Origin: Thalassotalea sp. PP2-459
Lineage (GTDB): Bacteria > Pseudomonadota > Gammaproteobacteria > Enterobacterales > Alteromonadaceae
Direction of reading: 5' to 3'
Assembly (NCBI RefSeq): GCF_001913705.1
Contig: NZ_MKQD01000036.1
Span: 1 to 47,297 of the forward strand
Length of the DNA: 47,297 bases
Positions 1 through 10,645 of this stretch are shown here, piece by piece. The position numbers and the translations under genes were made by a program. The notes under the pieces were generated by a model, which was given only the letters and a program-made list of their open reading frames with translations, was not told where the DNA came from and did no database searches. The number at the start of each line of letters is the position of its first letter. Position 1 is the first letter of the stretch.

Positions 1-111
1 TTCTCCTGAATAACCATTCTCTGCAATCAACGCCGTGCCTCTAAAGCGTTTAATTCTCGCTGAATGACCGAATATTTATGCGAATTGGTATAACACACTA
101 TTGATGAATAA
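1..111. repeat. possible dispersed intergenic repeat, partial at window edge
   Basis: This is the non-coding stretch downstream of the hybrid kinase gene. Read on the minus strand, the first ~70 bases form a short open frame without a start (HSARIKRFRGTALIAENGY). From memory this resembles spurious peptides made by intergenic repeats in Colwellia-like genomes. There is no second copy in this window, so the repeat status is inference. The element may continue beyond base 1. Confidence 0.3.
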
Positions 112-3100
112 TTAAATGTTCACCATCAACGATTTTATCGTACGCTTTAATGCCGCAGGCTTTACCGGCTTATTTATAAAAATAAAGTTATTCTCAACGA
201 CTTGCTCATAAAGCTCTTCGGAATGATCAGCAGAATTGATAATGATAGGGATCTGACACTGTAAAGTATCACGAATATGATTAACCGCATCAACACCCGT
301 TTTACCATGATCTAAGTGGTAATCGGCCAAAATCATTTCAGGTAATTGTTGCTGACACTTTGCTAAAGCCGTTTGTTGATCGTGTGCAACACTGACCTGA
401 CACCCCCATTCTAATAAGCGTTGCTCCATCGCCGTCAAGACCGCAGTATCGTTATCTATCACTAAAACATGTAAGCCCGTTAAATCTCGTCTATTTCGAT
501 TAATAACGGGGAGTTTGTCAACTTCTGTTTGCTGCGACACTTTGATCACTGGCAATGATAAGGTAAAACAACTCCCTTCGTTTATTGAAGATGTTAACGA
601 CAGTGGAATACCTAGAATTTTACAAATACGAGAAGTAATGGCGAGGCCTAACCCCAAGCCAACATGATGCTTATTACCTTGTGCCCCTTCTATTTGTTCG
701 AAGTCGTTAAAAATACGTTGTTGATCTTCTTGTTTTATCCCCACACCTGTATCAGCTACCTCAATAATCAGTTTTTGCTGCAATTGGTAAGCATTTAATG
801 CAATTGTGCCTTGATCGGTATAGCGCAGCGCATTTGCTAATAAATTTTGTAACACACGTCTTAATAACGCTTTATCAGAACGTGTTGCACAATGATCTAT
901 GTGTTGTTCAAACGTTAATTGCTTATTTTGTGCAAGATACGAAAACTCTTCCGCAATAGGTTTTATAAAGCTCTCAATTGTAAAGTCTTCTAAATAGGGG
1001 GTTGTACTGCCAGCATCTAGTTTTGTTAGCTCTAGAATCGAACTTAATAACTGCTCAGCATTGGTCAACGAATAATGTATATTATCGCTTAATTCTTTAA
1101 TATCAGCTTTATCGCCACCTTGTTCTCCTGCTTTTTCTGCAAGGATAGAAGAAAATAAGCTGGCAGCATTAAACGGCTGTAATAAATCATGGCTTAATGC
1201 GGCAAAATAGCGTGTTTTATTGATATTAGCTTGCTCTGCTTCTTGCTTGGCTGCCTGTAAATGTAAATTTAACTGCTGTAAATCATGCGTACGTTGCTCA
1301 ACACGTGATTCCAAATGTACATTCACTTCTTCTAACGCTTTTTGAGTGTGTACAAATTCAGTAATATCTGCATACGTAGTAACAAAGCCGCCACCTGGCA
1401 AAGGGTTACCAGACATTTCATACACTTTACCGTTCTTTTGCACCCGCTGAAATCGGTAAGACTTCCCTTGCTGCAAATACGAAATTCGCTTAGCTATTTC
1501 TTCATTACGGTTGTCTTTATTAAATAAGCCTCTGTTTGCATTAAACTGTAATACTTCTTCTACTGGCCTACCGACAAATATCTCTTTTTCAGGGTAATCA
1601 AACATTTCTATGTAGCGGCGATTCCATGCAACAACACGTAATTCTTTATCGACCACCGAAATACCCTGTTCAACGTTTTGAATGGTCGCTTGTAATAACG
1701 AACGGTTAAAGCGTAGCAACTCACTCGCTTCATCAACAATATCAACCACATCATTTAACAACGCGCTACGCCTGCGTTTTGCTGAATCAAACAATAGTTT
1801 TGCTGACGCCCCGCCGATCACACCCGCTAATTCTTGTTCTGCTTTTTGCTCTAAAGCAACCGGTGCAACATGCTCCCAGTTAAACGTCTGCTGTTGAAAA
1901 TAATCATTAATAAGCTGATCAGCTATCGTTGGTCCAAAAAAACGAGCCACTAAACTATGTAAATCGCGAATGGTTAGCGCAGAAGATATTTGGTTAATAT
2001 CACGCTGAGAGTCATCAGGTTGAATAAAATTAACCGCATGCAATTGCTCTGTAATCTCTGGCGTAGTTGTTAAAGAGTAATATACAAACACCAAGAAACT
2101 TGCCACGAGACTAATAAACACACCGTGAGAAATAAATTCGAGCTCCAAGCCAAACATCATCGTTGGACGCAGCCACGCAATACCTAAAAAACCTTCCTGA
2201 AGTAGTGCTTCAATATTAATCAAGCTTTGATGAAGCGAAGGTAATAACAAGGTGTACGCCCAAAATAGCGTGCCAACAATAATACTGCGATAAGCCGCTT
2301 TTTGGTTCGCTTTTCGCCATACCAACCCTAACAATAATGCTGGAGAAAACTGTGCAACTAACGACATAGACATTAAACCGGTAACCGCTAATAATTCAGA
2401 ATTAGAGGTAACCTGATAATAGGCATAAGCGGCTAATAGTATAATCACAATAGCGATACGGCGGATCAACAGCAGTTTATCAGGGCTAAGCTTTTGCAGC
2501 TGGCCGGCATGTGCTTCACGGTTTAGTAATTTTGGTGTGATCAAGTCATTTGAAATCATAATACTTAATACAATGGTTGCGACAATCACCATACTCGTCG
2601 CCGCAGAAAAACCACCTAAGAATGACACTAAGGTCATTAATTGACTGCCCGCTAATATCGGCAATTGCAGCATAAAGCTGTCAGAGCCAACGCTCACACC
2701 ATCAAATAAAATTAAGCCCGCATAAGCAATAGGTAATGCAAATATATTGATTAAAATCATATATACAGGAAAAAGCCAACGTGCTGTTTTAAGCTCTCTT
2801 TCTTCATCTAATTCAATAAAAGTCATATGAAACTGACGCGGTAAACAAAACATCATTAACACGCCTAATAACGTTTGCATGACGTAAACATAGCTGGGTG
2901 GCGAGCTAATGGTTTGAACCGCACGGTGCTCGCTTGCCTGTTGAAACAGTTCAGTCATACCGTCAAACATGTAAAAACACACGAAAAAACCAATCGCTAA
3001 AAAGGTGAATAGCTTCACTATCGATTCAAACGCAATCGCTAATAAGAGCCCTGGGTTATGTTCAGAGGGGCGAATACGCCTAGTGCCGAATAATATGGCA

Positions 3101-3597
3101 AACACGGCTAAGGTAACGGTAAACAATAAGGTAATATCTACGGGAGATTGTTCAGTGGGGTAATTAATCACTTCGTTGAAACTGCTAGTAATCGCCCTAA
3201 GCTGCAAAGCAATATACGGAATAATAGCAAACACTGCCGTGATGGTAATTAAGCCAGCTAGTTTAGATGATTTACCATAGCGAGAAGCAATAAAATCGGC
3301 TAACGAGGTTAACGATTGCTCACGACAAATGCGAGCAACCTTTAACACTAAAGGCCAAGCGAAAATGAACACTAAAATAGCGCCGGTATAGGTTGGTGTA
3401 AACCACCATCCCGTGGTAGCTGACTGCCCTGTTACGCCATAAAACGCCCAAGAGGTGCAGTAAACTCCTAACCCTAGGCTATATACTACCGGCTTAACTT
3501 TCTTTGAGATTGTGTATTTATCGCCAACAAAGGCGATGGTAAACAGTAAAATAAGATAGAAAAAGCTTAATAAAACTAAGACAGAAATCGGCAGCAT
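112..3597 (-). CDS. CrbS/CbrA-type hybrid sensor histidine kinase with an SSS transporter-like input domain
   Basis: Predicted inner-membrane sensor of 1161 residues. Residues ~5-500 form a multi-spanning sodium:solute symporter (PutP/SLC5-like) domain. A PAS domain follows at ~645-765 (ends GGGFVTTYADITEF), then a coiled linker. The HisKA domain has its H-box at SHDLLQPFNA (His ~803). The HATPase shows the N-box NLLANALRYT, DTGVGI and GLGLGLAI. The C-terminal receiver has its phospho-acceptor Asp in LADYHLD (~1092) and the conserved Lys in INKPVKP. Transporter-PAS-kinase-receiver order is that of CrbS, the acetate-switch sensor of Vibrio and Pseudomonas; CbrA lacks the receiver. The cognate LuxR-type regulator is not in the window, so the signal is inferred from architecture. 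It is a single gene with no operon partner visible. Confidence 0.85.
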   Translation of the reverse strand: MLPISVLVLLSFFYLILLFTIAFVGDKYTISKKVKPVVYSLGLGVYCTSWAFYGVTGQSATTGWWFTPTYTGAILVFIFAWPLVLKVARICREQSLTSLADFIASRYGKSSKLAGLITITAVFAIIPYIALQLRAITSSFNEVINYPTEQSPVDITLLFTVTLAVFAILFGTRRIRPSEHNPGLLLAIAFESIVKLFTFLAIGFFVCFYMFDGMTELFQQASEHRAVQTISSPPSYVYVMQTLLGVLMMFCLPRQFHMTFIELDEERELKTARWLFPVYMILINIFALPIAYAGLILFDGVSVGSDSFMLQLPILAGSQLMTLVSFLGGFSAATSMVIVATIVLSIMISNDLITPKLLNREAHAGQLQKLSPDKLLLIRRIAIVIILLAAYAYYQVTSNSELLAVTGLMSMSLVAQFSPALLLGLVWRKANQKAAYRSIIVGTLFWAYTLLLPSLHQSLINIEALLQEGFLGIAWLRPTMMFGLELEFISHGVFISLVASFLVFVYYSLTTTPEITEQLHAVNFIQPDDSQRDINQISSALTIRDLHSLVARFFGPTIADQLINDYFQQQTFNWEHVAPVALEQKAEQELAGVIGGASAKLLFDSAKRRRSALLNDVVDIVDEASELLRFNRSLLQATIQNVEQGISVVDKELRVVAWNRRYIEMFDYPEKEIFVGRPVEEVLQFNANRGLFNKDNRNEEIAKRISYLQQGKSYRFQRVQKNGKVYEMSGNPLPGGGFVTTYADITEFVHTQKALEEVNVHLESRVEQRTHDLQQLNLHLQAAKQEAEQANINKTRYFAALSHDLLQPFNAASLFSSILAEKAGEQGGDKADIKELSDNIHYSLTNAEQLLSSILELTKLDAGSTTPYLEDFTIESFIKPIAEEFSYLAQNKQLTFEQHIDHCATRSDKALLRRVLQNLLANALRYTDQGTIALNAYQLQQKLIIEVADTGVGIKQEDQQRIFNDFEQIEGAQGNKHHVGLGLGLAITSRICKILGIPLSLTSSINEGSCFTLSLPVIKVSQQTEVDKLPVINRNRRDLTGLHVLVIDNDTAVLTAMEQRLLEWGCQVSVAHDQQTALAKCQQQLPEMILADYHLDHGKTGVDAVNHIRDTLQCQIPIIINSADHSEELYEQVVENNFIFINKPVKPAALKRTIKSLMVNI

Positions 3598-3732
3598 AAC
3601 AGATAATTTTTTATTATTGTGTTAGCCATACTAATCTATCTTTCCTCAATTGCGAATAGTGCTAAAGTACTGTTATGCTTTCTCGTACAATAAAGTACCC
3701 ATTTTTATACTGAATTATATTATCAAGTATAT

Positions 3733-6700
3733 TTACTTATCATTGTTTTTATGGAGTACTGCAACGAGTAAGGCGGGTAAAAAAGTCAAACTTAAAAAGG
3801 TAGACACAAAAATACCGCTCAATACAATAACCCCTACACCTCGATATAACTCTGTACCCTCGCCAGGTATAAGCACTAAAGGTGCGAGGCCAAAAAGTGT
3901 AGTAGCCGTTGACATAAGTATCGGCTTTAGCCGTTTTTCAACCGATTGAATCACCGCTTGTCTAACCGCCATGCCTTGCTCAATAACAAAACGGCGCGTT
4001 TGATCCACAATTAATATCGGATTATTAACTACCGTGCCCAATAGAATAAGAAAACCAAGCATGGTGATCATATCAAAAGGCAGGTGAATTAAACCAAGGC
4101 CAACAAAGCCTAACGCTTTATTTAATCCATTAATAAGCACTAGTCCCAGCAAGCCACCAGCCATTCCAAGCGGTACTGTAGCAAGAATAAATAAGGGGTA
4201 ACGCCAGTGGGTAAATATTGCCACGAGCAATAAATAACACAAGACAAGCGCAATAATAAAGTTGCTACTTAAAGATGCCTGTGTTGCTTCAAGCTGATCA
4301 GCTGCACCACTAATGCTAACATTAATACCTTGCGCGATTGCTCCTTGCTGCCATAGTGCTGGCAATAACTCTTGCCGTACTTTTTGCTCTGCGATTTCCA
4401 ACGCCACATTACGCGGAGGAATAATATAAACCGTTACCGTTCGTTTACCATCAACACGACGTAAAGAATTACTGTTTTGGCTTTCTTTTAAATCAGCCAG
4501 GGCTTTTAGTGGCAGAACTTCACCATCAGGGGCAATTATCGGTGTATTAGCTAGCTGCGTAAGGCTTTGCTGGTTACCTTCACCACTAAACAGAAAAATA
4601 TCGACTTTATCATCTTCTAAAATAAACTCATCAACATAAGCTCCATCGCTCATTGCAGCAATGGCATAGCCAAAATCGTTATTGTTAATCCCTAACTCTG
4701 AAAGCCTTTGCCATCTTGGGCTTATTTCAATTAATGGTTGATCTAAGGTTAACGAACTTGGATCTGAATTGATCTGTGGATTGTCAAACACGACACTTGC
4801 CTGTTGATAAACAGCATCTGCAGCTTGATATAGCTCGTTAATATCACTGCCGGCTATATCAACAGCAACAGCCCTTGTACCGCCATCATTACTTGAAATA
4901 ATTGACCCCCGTGATGAGAAAGCCCGCATATCAGGATAACTTCTAAATTTATCCGTGATTGCTGTCATCATTTGATCAATGTACGTTGCATCTTTCGGCG
5001 CGCTTAGTAGCCAAATTCGCCCCACAGAAACTGACATTGAATAATATTCAAGCGGAGGCATTTCAGACTGACCTGCTAAAAACTTTTCTTCGTGTGCATC
5101 TAACACAAAAGGATCTAAGTACGATCTTATCTCTTCCCCTATCACCATCATTTCCGATAAATTATAGCTTGGTGGGGCGATCATTGATGAGAAGGCTTTT
5201 GGTTCTTCACCCTCGGGTAAATACTCCGCTGCCGGCATCAATAAAAATGCACTGGTTAGAATCACAACGATAAATACCGCAGAAGTAATGCGCGCATGCC
5301 TTTTCGTTTGGGTAAAACGATTCGCTAACATTAACCATTTACTTGAAAGTGTTAATTGTTTTCCATGCTGTAAATCTTTTTTCTTACTTAAGGTTGCAAG
5401 TGCAACAGGCACGACAAAAATAGCAACAAACATCGAGGCAATAATAGCGCCTGAAATAGCAATTGCGATATCAGAATATAATTGCCCTGCTTCTTGCTCA
5501 ACAAATAAAATAGGCGCAAAAACCAATACCGTTGTAGCAGTAGAAGCTAACACTGCAGGCCAAACCTCAGTGACACCATTAATAGCCGCCTGTACTTTAC
5601 TCACACCTTGTCGTTTTGCTTGCATGATAGACTCAAGCACGACAATAGTATTATCTACGGTCATACCAATGGCGAATGCAACCCCCGCCAGCGAGATAAC
5701 ATTAATAGTTCTGCCGAACAACATTAACGCTAAAAATGCTGCCACAGTACAGATAGGTATCCCCATCACACCAACTAATGTTGCTTTACCTGATCGTAAG
5801 AATAAATACATGACCAGCGTTGCTAACAGCGCGCCAAGCGCTAAATTGATCCACACATTTTCTAACGAGCTTTTAACGTAACGCACGTCATCACTCATTA
5901 AGGTTAACTCAAGGCCATTTTGCGCTAATAGTTGTTGATTAATCTCTGTAACAATAGGCAACATAGCATCTTTAATCGCAAGTACATTTGAGCCACTTTC
6001 ACGCCTTACAGACAACCTGAGTGTTCGTTCTCCATCTTTGTAAGACACACTTCGGGTTTCAAAATGGTCTAAGTTGACCGTCGCGACATCTTTTAAACGA
6101 ATATCTGTGGTGTTTTTTCTTGCGACAACTAACTCTTCTAATTCGCTCAAGTGTTCAAAACGACCAATAACACGCAACAAATAACGACTTTTACCACTTT
6201 CTATATCACCCGCTGAGGTATCTTTATTACGTGTTCGAATCGCGGTTCTTAGCTCAGGTAAACTCACACCTCGTTGTGCTAAGCGAGCTGCGTCAACTTT
6301 AATTTGAATTTGGCGCTGAGCACCACCACTTACGCGAACCTCAGAAACACCTGCCACGCTTTCCATACGAGGCCGAACAAAATCTTCGGCATAATCTCTT
6401 AGCATATCAACATCAAGATCAAATGGATTACCTGCCACAGGCTTGAGAGTAAAATACATGAAGGCATTACCCGAAAATGAGCTCGAATAAAGCCTAGGTT
6501 GGTCAACATTCTCAGGATAAGCCGGCACTTGACTTAACGCGTTGTTAACCCGAATAAGTGCATCATTTGCATCAACACCAAACGGAAACTCTAATTCAAT
6601 ATTCGCTTCACCCATATCAGCGAACGAGACCATTCGCTTGAGGTTCGATAAGCCACGTAAATATCGTTCTTGCTCGATCAGAATTTCTTTTTCAACATCT

Positions 6701-6864
6701 TGTGGTGTTGCGCCTGGCCAGCCCGTTTGCACAGAAATAGTTCTAACTTCTAAATCAGGGATCATTTGTACAGGAATATTAAGTGCACCTACCACACCTA
6801 AAATGCTACAAATAAGGACAACTACAGCAACTAATACGCCTCGGTTAACGGCTTGTTTAATCAT
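3733..6864 (-). CDS. RND efflux pump inner-membrane permease (AcrB/HAE1 superfamily)
   Basis: 1043 residues, the usual length of an RND permease. It has an N-terminal transmembrane helix (VLVAVVVLICSILGVVGAL), two large periplasmic loops and two sets of membrane helices. The TM4 region contains GVAFAIGMTVDNTIVVLE, the charged proton-relay helix typical of the family. The motif GWPGATPQDVEKEI near residue 50 is also typical. The gene starts two bases after the adaptor gene ends, so the two are co-transcribed and probably translationally coupled. No TolC-like outer-membrane factor gene is adjacent, so the pump must use one encoded elsewhere. The substrate cannot be read from sequence; the many acidic loop residues do not resemble the heavy-metal (CusA) group closely enough to call it. 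Confidence 0.9.
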   Translation of the reverse strand: MIKQAVNRGVLVAVVVLICSILGVVGALNIPVQMIPDLEVRTISVQTGWPGATPQDVEKEILIEQERYLRGLSNLKRMVSFADMGEANIELEFPFGVDANDALIRVNNALSQVPAYPENVDQPRLYSSSFSGNAFMYFTLKPVAGNPFDLDVDMLRDYAEDFVRPRMESVAGVSEVRVSGGAQRQIQIKVDAARLAQRGVSLPELRTAIRTRNKDTSAGDIESGKSRYLLRVIGRFEHLSELEELVVARKNTTDIRLKDVATVNLDHFETRSVSYKDGERTLRLSVRRESGSNVLAIKDAMLPIVTEINQQLLAQNGLELTLMSDDVRYVKSSLENVWINLALGALLATLVMYLFLRSGKATLVGVMGIPICTVAAFLALMLFGRTINVISLAGVAFAIGMTVDNTIVVLESIMQAKRQGVSKVQAAINGVTEVWPAVLASTATTVLVFAPILFVEQEAGQLYSDIAIAISGAIIASMFVAIFVVPVALATLSKKKDLQHGKQLTLSSKWLMLANRFTQTKRHARITSAVFIVVILTSAFLLMPAAEYLPEGEEPKAFSSMIAPPSYNLSEMMVIGEEIRSYLDPFVLDAHEEKFLAGQSEMPPLEYYSMSVSVGRIWLLSAPKDATYIDQMMTAITDKFRSYPDMRAFSSRGSIISSNDGGTRAVAVDIAGSDINELYQAADAVYQQASVVFDNPQINSDPSSLTLDQPLIEISPRWQRLSELGINNNDFGYAIAAMSDGAYVDEFILEDDKVDIFLFSGEGNQQSLTQLANTPIIAPDGEVLPLKALADLKESQNSNSLRRVDGKRTVTVYIIPPRNVALEIAEQKVRQELLPALWQQGAIAQGINVSISGAADQLEATQASLSSNFIIALVLCYLLLVAIFTHWRYPLFILATVPLGMAGGLLGLVLINGLNKALGFVGLGLIHLPFDMITMLGFLILLGTVVNNPILIVDQTRRFVIEQGMAVRQAVIQSVEKRLKPILMSTATTLFGLAPLVLIPGEGTELYRGVGVIVLSGIFVSTFLSLTFLPALLVAVLHKNNDK

Positions 6865-6866
6865 CG

Positions 6867-7922
6867 CTATTCACCCTTTACCGAGACTTTACTACCTGCT
6901 TTTAACATTGCGACCCCCGTTGTAATGACTCGTTGATTTTCATCAATGCCTACAACAGCAACTTTATTTCCTTGGGTTTTTGTGACGGTTACTTTGACAT
7001 TTTTTGCCGTACCATTATCAACAATAAATACTGAACGTCCGCCATCAGGGTGAGCTTTTATTGATGATTTAGGCAACCACACTAAGTGTTTATTGGTAGC
7101 ATCACCCGAAAATGCAATATTCACTTTCGCTGACATGCCCGACACTAAATTATGCCCTTGTGGTAAGTCTACCCACGCAGTAACTGCTCGACTTTGTTCA
7201 TTTGCAACAGGTACTATTTTACTCAACGTTGCCGAAATGGGGTTAGCACCAATGATGTCAGGAATAATGGTAACGTTATGAGTTTGTGGATTAGTTAATT
7301 GAAATAAATATTCTTGCGGAATTGCAAGTTTGACACGAAGCTGTTGTTGCTCAACGAGTGTATACACAACCGTTTGTTGAGTAACCCACTCACCAATATC
7401 AATATGACGTGCTGAAACAATACCTGCAAAAGGCGCACGTAATACATGCCGCTCTACTGTTTCTTTGTATTGCTCAACACTGGCTTTAGCACGTAAAACC
7501 TGTGCTTTGGCTATCGTTAATTGAGAGCGACGTTCTCCTATCGTTGTTTGTGCAACCACCTTTTTACTGGATAACTCTTCAACTTCTTGCAATAAGCGCT
7601 TAGCTTCTGACTGCTCCGCTTGTGCTGATTGGTGGTCGGCCGTTGCTTGCTGCAATTCAAGTTCAGCGAGTGTATTATCAAGCTGCATAAGCGGCTGGCC
7701 TTTAGTAACGACATCTCCAGCTTCTACAAAAATGCTATCAACAACCCCCGCTTGTAAAGGGGCTAAACTTGCGTGCTGCTTAGATTCTATACTGCCAGAA
7801 AGCGTTAATGTTTCACTGACACTCGCAACTTCACCTTTAACGGCTTCAACACTCATTACAGATTCTGCGTTTACAGGCAGTGAAAGCACAGCGATAACCA
7901 GTGATAGTATTAACTTTTCCAT
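6867..7922 (-). CDS. RND efflux periplasmic adaptor (membrane fusion protein)
   Basis: Signal peptide MEKLILSLVIAVLSLPVNA, then the HlyD/AcrA adaptor pattern. A biotinyl-lipoyl-like half-motif (LAPLQAGVVDSIFVEAGDVV) is followed by an alpha-helical hairpin rich in Gln, Glu and Ala (~85-150), the second lipoyl half (VLRAPFAGIVSARHIDIGEWV) and beta-barrel domains. I chose the ATG at 7922 because it begins a clean signal peptide; an in-frame ATG three codons upstream (7931) is possible. It links the permease to an outer-membrane channel. It is the first gene of a two-gene operon, with promoter presumably in 7932-8050. Confidence 0.88.
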   Translation of the reverse strand: MEKLILSLVIAVLSLPVNAESVMSVEAVKGEVASVSETLTLSGSIESKQHASLAPLQAGVVDSIFVEAGDVVTKGQPLMQLDNTLAELELQQATADHQSAQAEQSEAKRLLQEVEELSSKKVVAQTTIGERRSQLTIAKAQVLRAKASVEQYKETVERHVLRAPFAGIVSARHIDIGEWVTQQTVVYTLVEQQQLRVKLAIPQEYLFQLTNPQTHNVTIIPDIIGANPISATLSKIVPVANEQSRAVTAWVDLPQGHNLVSGMSAKVNIAFSGDATNKHLVWLPKSSIKAHPDGGRSVFIVDNGTAKNVKVTVTKTQGNKVAVVGIDENQRVITTGVAMLKAGSKVSVKGE

Positions 7923-8054
7923 AAATCCCAACCATTAGGTGTAATAATAACTATTTGCATTAGGGTATACGAAATTTACATGCTATTCATCACATTAACG
8001 CTAAAAAACTTAATAATTAAAGGGAAAATTCAACTTTTTGACCAATAGAATACG

Positions 8055-8561
8055 TTACGCGATTACACCAAGCTTTTGTAAGACCTCATCAATTTCAATA
8101 GTTGAAAATTTCGCATGACGCCATTTAGGCTTTTTACTGGTATCCATGTATGAAATCGTAAGCTTTCTATTTTTAAACGAATTGCCTAGATTGTGCTCTC
8201 GAAACATAAGATGTGTAGCAATATCTTTAAGGTTTTCTACAAAGGAATGAATTTCAAACGCATCGGTTAGCAAGACTTGTTCGCCGTCAATTTTGTATGT
8301 TGTTGTTCTGATCAAACCATATTTAGGTGAGCTATATTGAAAGGCAGCGTTTATCTCTCCGAAATGCGAAAAGTTAGGTAAATAAAGCCTGACGGCTGTT
8401 ACTTTACCTTCCTGAACATCAAGGTGTAACTGGTTGTCACCGTCACGTGTATGAGCGGTTAATGATGAACTTTTGTCCGTAATGTACCACTGACCAATAA
8501 ACTCTTCAGCGGATACTTCTGTAAAGAAAAAAAACAAACCAAATAATAATAAAAAGTGCAT
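8055..8561 (-). CDS. small secreted protein of unknown function
   Basis: 168 residues with a strong signal peptide (MHFLLLFGLFFFFTEVSA, predicted cut before EEF). The mature part starts GQWYITDKSS and is rich in beta-strand-like alternation (lipocalin-like in feel), but I recognise no family motif. It stands alone between the RND operon and the chemoreceptor gene. Probably periplasmic or secreted. Function unknown. Confidence 0.6.
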   Translation of the reverse strand: MHFLLLFGLFFFFTEVSAEEFIGQWYITDKSSSLTAHTRDGDNQLHLDVQEGKVTAVRLYLPNFSHFGEINAAFQYSSPKYGLIRTTTYKIDGEQVLLTDAFEIHSFVENLKDIATHLMFREHNLGNSFKNRKLTISYMDTSKKPKWRHAKFSTIEIDEVLQKLGVIA

Positions 8562-8962
8562 TACTTATTGCCTCTTCCAACCTGTCTCTACTATTACCAA
8601 AAGTCTATTGAATAGCAAGTTTCAAACCTAGGATAAAAATGTGGAACACACATATAACCTGTTAAGCTTAACGTCACATATTTTTTCGATTAAATGGCTT
8701 AATGATGACTGTACTATCTTTAGCAATGCTTATATAACACCCTGCATATTCTATTAACAGGCAGCAACAAGCTACCAGATGGCATTACAAGGCTCATTAT
8801 CGATCAACAATTAATAGAACAACGGCAACAACTCATTCACAAAACTAAAGCAAATGTATTCCACATCCCTGTTTATGGCGTCAAATTCCGTAACCAGCCC
8901 ACAACTTATCTTCGTGAAGAAATCATTATTCAATCAATTGAGCGCGCCTCGCAAACAAGATG
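8562..8962. other. non-genic interval with a decayed coding fragment
   Basis: A 401-base gap between the secreted-protein gene and the 3' end of the chemoreceptor gene. It holds the probable promoter of the secreted-protein gene near 8565-8660 and the start-less coding remnant described at 8724-8966. I see no RNA gene or insertion sequence in it. Confidence 0.5.
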
Positions 8963-8966
8963 CTAA
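8724..8966 (+). pseudogene. start-less open frame, probable gene remnant
   Basis: An 80-codon plus-strand frame follows a stop at 8721-8723 and ends at TAA 8964-8966, overlapping the chemoreceptor stop. It has no ATG. The translation (HILLTGSNKLPDG...KANVFHIPVYGVKF...REEIIIQSIERA) has a protein-like composition and codon use like the neighbours. I do not recognise the family. The best reading is the C-terminal piece of a gene whose 5' part has been lost; a chance frame is the alternative. Confidence 0.3.
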
Positions 8967-10612
8967 GCCGTTTTAAAAAAGCCAACTTCTTGATTTAACA
9001 CCCTTGCTAACTTATCTAGAGCAAGGGTAGCTTCGTTATTCTGATCTAATGAATAAACAGTTTTTTCATTAATATCATCAATTTTTGCCATCATTTCTGT
9101 AATAGTACCAATAACATCAACTTGCTCACCTGCCGTGTTCGACACTTCAGATGCATTTTTAAACGAACTATTCGCACTTTGTTCAATTTCCTCAAGTAAA
9201 CTCATGGCATTATGCGTTTTTGTTTGGCCATCCTGAACTTTTGGAAGTGTATTTTGCATGACAGAAACAACAGTCGACGTTTCTTTTTGTACTTGCTCAA
9301 TAGTGGATTGAATTTCATTAGTTGCTTCACCCGTTCGAAATGCTAACTGCCTAACTTCATCAGCAACAACTGCGAAACCTCTCCCTGACTCACCAGCACG
9401 TGCAGCTTCAATTGCGGCGTTCAATGCTAATAAATTAGTTTGATCTGAGATACTATTAATAACATTAGTAATACCACCAATTTGAATAGTTAAAGCTTCT
9501 AGTTTACTTATTTGTTCAACCGCCTGCGTTACAGTGTTAGCGACATTTTGCATTGCATCAACGCTCATCGACATAGAACCTATACCATTATTAGCCCTGT
9601 CGACCATTAACTTAGCATTGACTTTATTTTTCGCCGCCGTTTCTGAAATATCATTTATCTTAACTTTCATGTTATTTAAATTGTCACGTGTTGTAACGGT
9701 TAATTCATGCTGCTGCTGCGCCAAACGCACTATATTTTCTGAGCCTCTAGTCACTATTGTTGATTGAGCTTTTAAATCATACGAAGCTTTTATAATTTCA
9801 AGAACTGTATTTCTCAAACGTTCCTGCATGTTTGCCATTGTTGCCAACATACTATGTTTGTGTGGTGTGGAAAGCGCTTGTACTAAATTACCTTTGGCTA
9901 TTGCTGTTAATGAATCGGCAGCAACAGCTGGCTCAGCTCCTAAAGATGCTTTAAAACTACTCGCAATAAAATAGGCGACTAATACTGAAAGTAAAAGCGC
10001 ACTGAAGGTCAACATTAACATGGTATTTTTAAACATGGAGGCATATTTTAAAATAGCGTTTGTGGTGTCAATGTTTTTTGCTTCTTCTAAATCAATAAAT
10101 TCATTGATCGTATTCAACCACTCTATAAACAATTGGCTTCCACTCGTTTTCAATAATGATAAAGCATCACCACTTATTTTATCGGTTTTTATATTTATAA
10201 CTTTTAAAATGAAGCTTTCTGTTTTATTTTCGATATTCTCAATTTTCTGTAATAAAGAACTCTCTTTATCGCTAAAACTTATCTCAGAGCTTATCATCGT
10301 TTGCATTTTTTGATGTGATTTTTCATAAAACTCAGCTAACTTATTAATGTCATTAATATGATTTTGAGCTTCTTCAGAGGTATCAGAATTGATCAAGTCA
10401 CGGATGGCAATAGCACGATCATGAACACTACCACGGAAATTAATGGCATAACGCTGCTTAACAATGTTTACATCGGTCATAATACTAAGATCATGACTGA
10501 TCATATTCACTCTAAAAATACCGACCAGCGTTAATACCAGCATAAGTAATGAAGTGATACTAAAGCCAATTAAAAGGCGTGTATTAATTGTTAGGTTATT
10601 TAAAAGGTTCAT
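8963..10612 (-). CDS. methyl-accepting chemotaxis protein
   Basis: Inner-membrane chemoreceptor of 549 residues. TM1 ([21 protein letters not shown]) is followed by a ~160-residue periplasmic four-helix-bundle-like sensor carrying [18 protein letters not shown]2 lies near residue 200 ([20 protein letters not shown]), then a HAMP domain. The signalling tip is [32 protein letters not shown], which contacts CheA/CheW. There is no C-terminal NWETF-type tether for CheR/CheB. I chose ATG 10612 because CCGGA lies just upstream; the alternative upstream start would be a TTG. The gene follows the small nrtS-like gene by ~33 bases in the same direction, so co-transcription is likely. Confidence 0.9.
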   Translation of the reverse strand: MNLLNNLTINTRLLIGFSITSLLMLVLTLVGIFRVNMISHDLSIMTDVNIVKQRYAINFRGSVHDRAIAIRDLINSDTSEEAQNHINDINKLAEFYEKSHQKMQTMISSEISFSDKESSLLQKIENIENKTESFILKVINIKTDKISGDALSLLKTSGSQLFIEWLNTINEFIDLEEAKNIDTTNAILKYASMFKNTMLMLTFSALLLSVLVAYFIASSFKASLGAEPAVAADSLTAIAKGNLVQALSTPHKHSMLATMANMQERLRNTVLEIIKASYDLKAQSTIVTRGSENIVRLAQQQHELTVTTRDNLNNMKVKINDISETAAKNKVNAKLMVDRANNGIGSMSMSVDAMQNVANTVTQAVEQISKLEALTIQIGGITNVINSISDQTNLLALNAAIEAARAGESGRGFAVVADEVRQLAFRTGEATNEIQSTIEQVQKETSTVVSVMQNTLPKVQDGQTKTHNAMSLLEEIEQSANSSFKNASEVSNTAGEQVDVIGTITEMMAKIDDINEKTVYSLDQNNEATLALDKLARVLNQEVGFFKTA

Positions 10613-10645
10613 TTTTATTCCGGTCAAAAGAAGTATAAGGCTAAT

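Noticed and set aside
5288-5881. 197-codon plus-strand open frame inside the RND permease gene
   Set aside because: It is a shadow of the conserved permease on the other strand; its composition is Ala/Thr/Ile low-complexity and there is no ribosome site.
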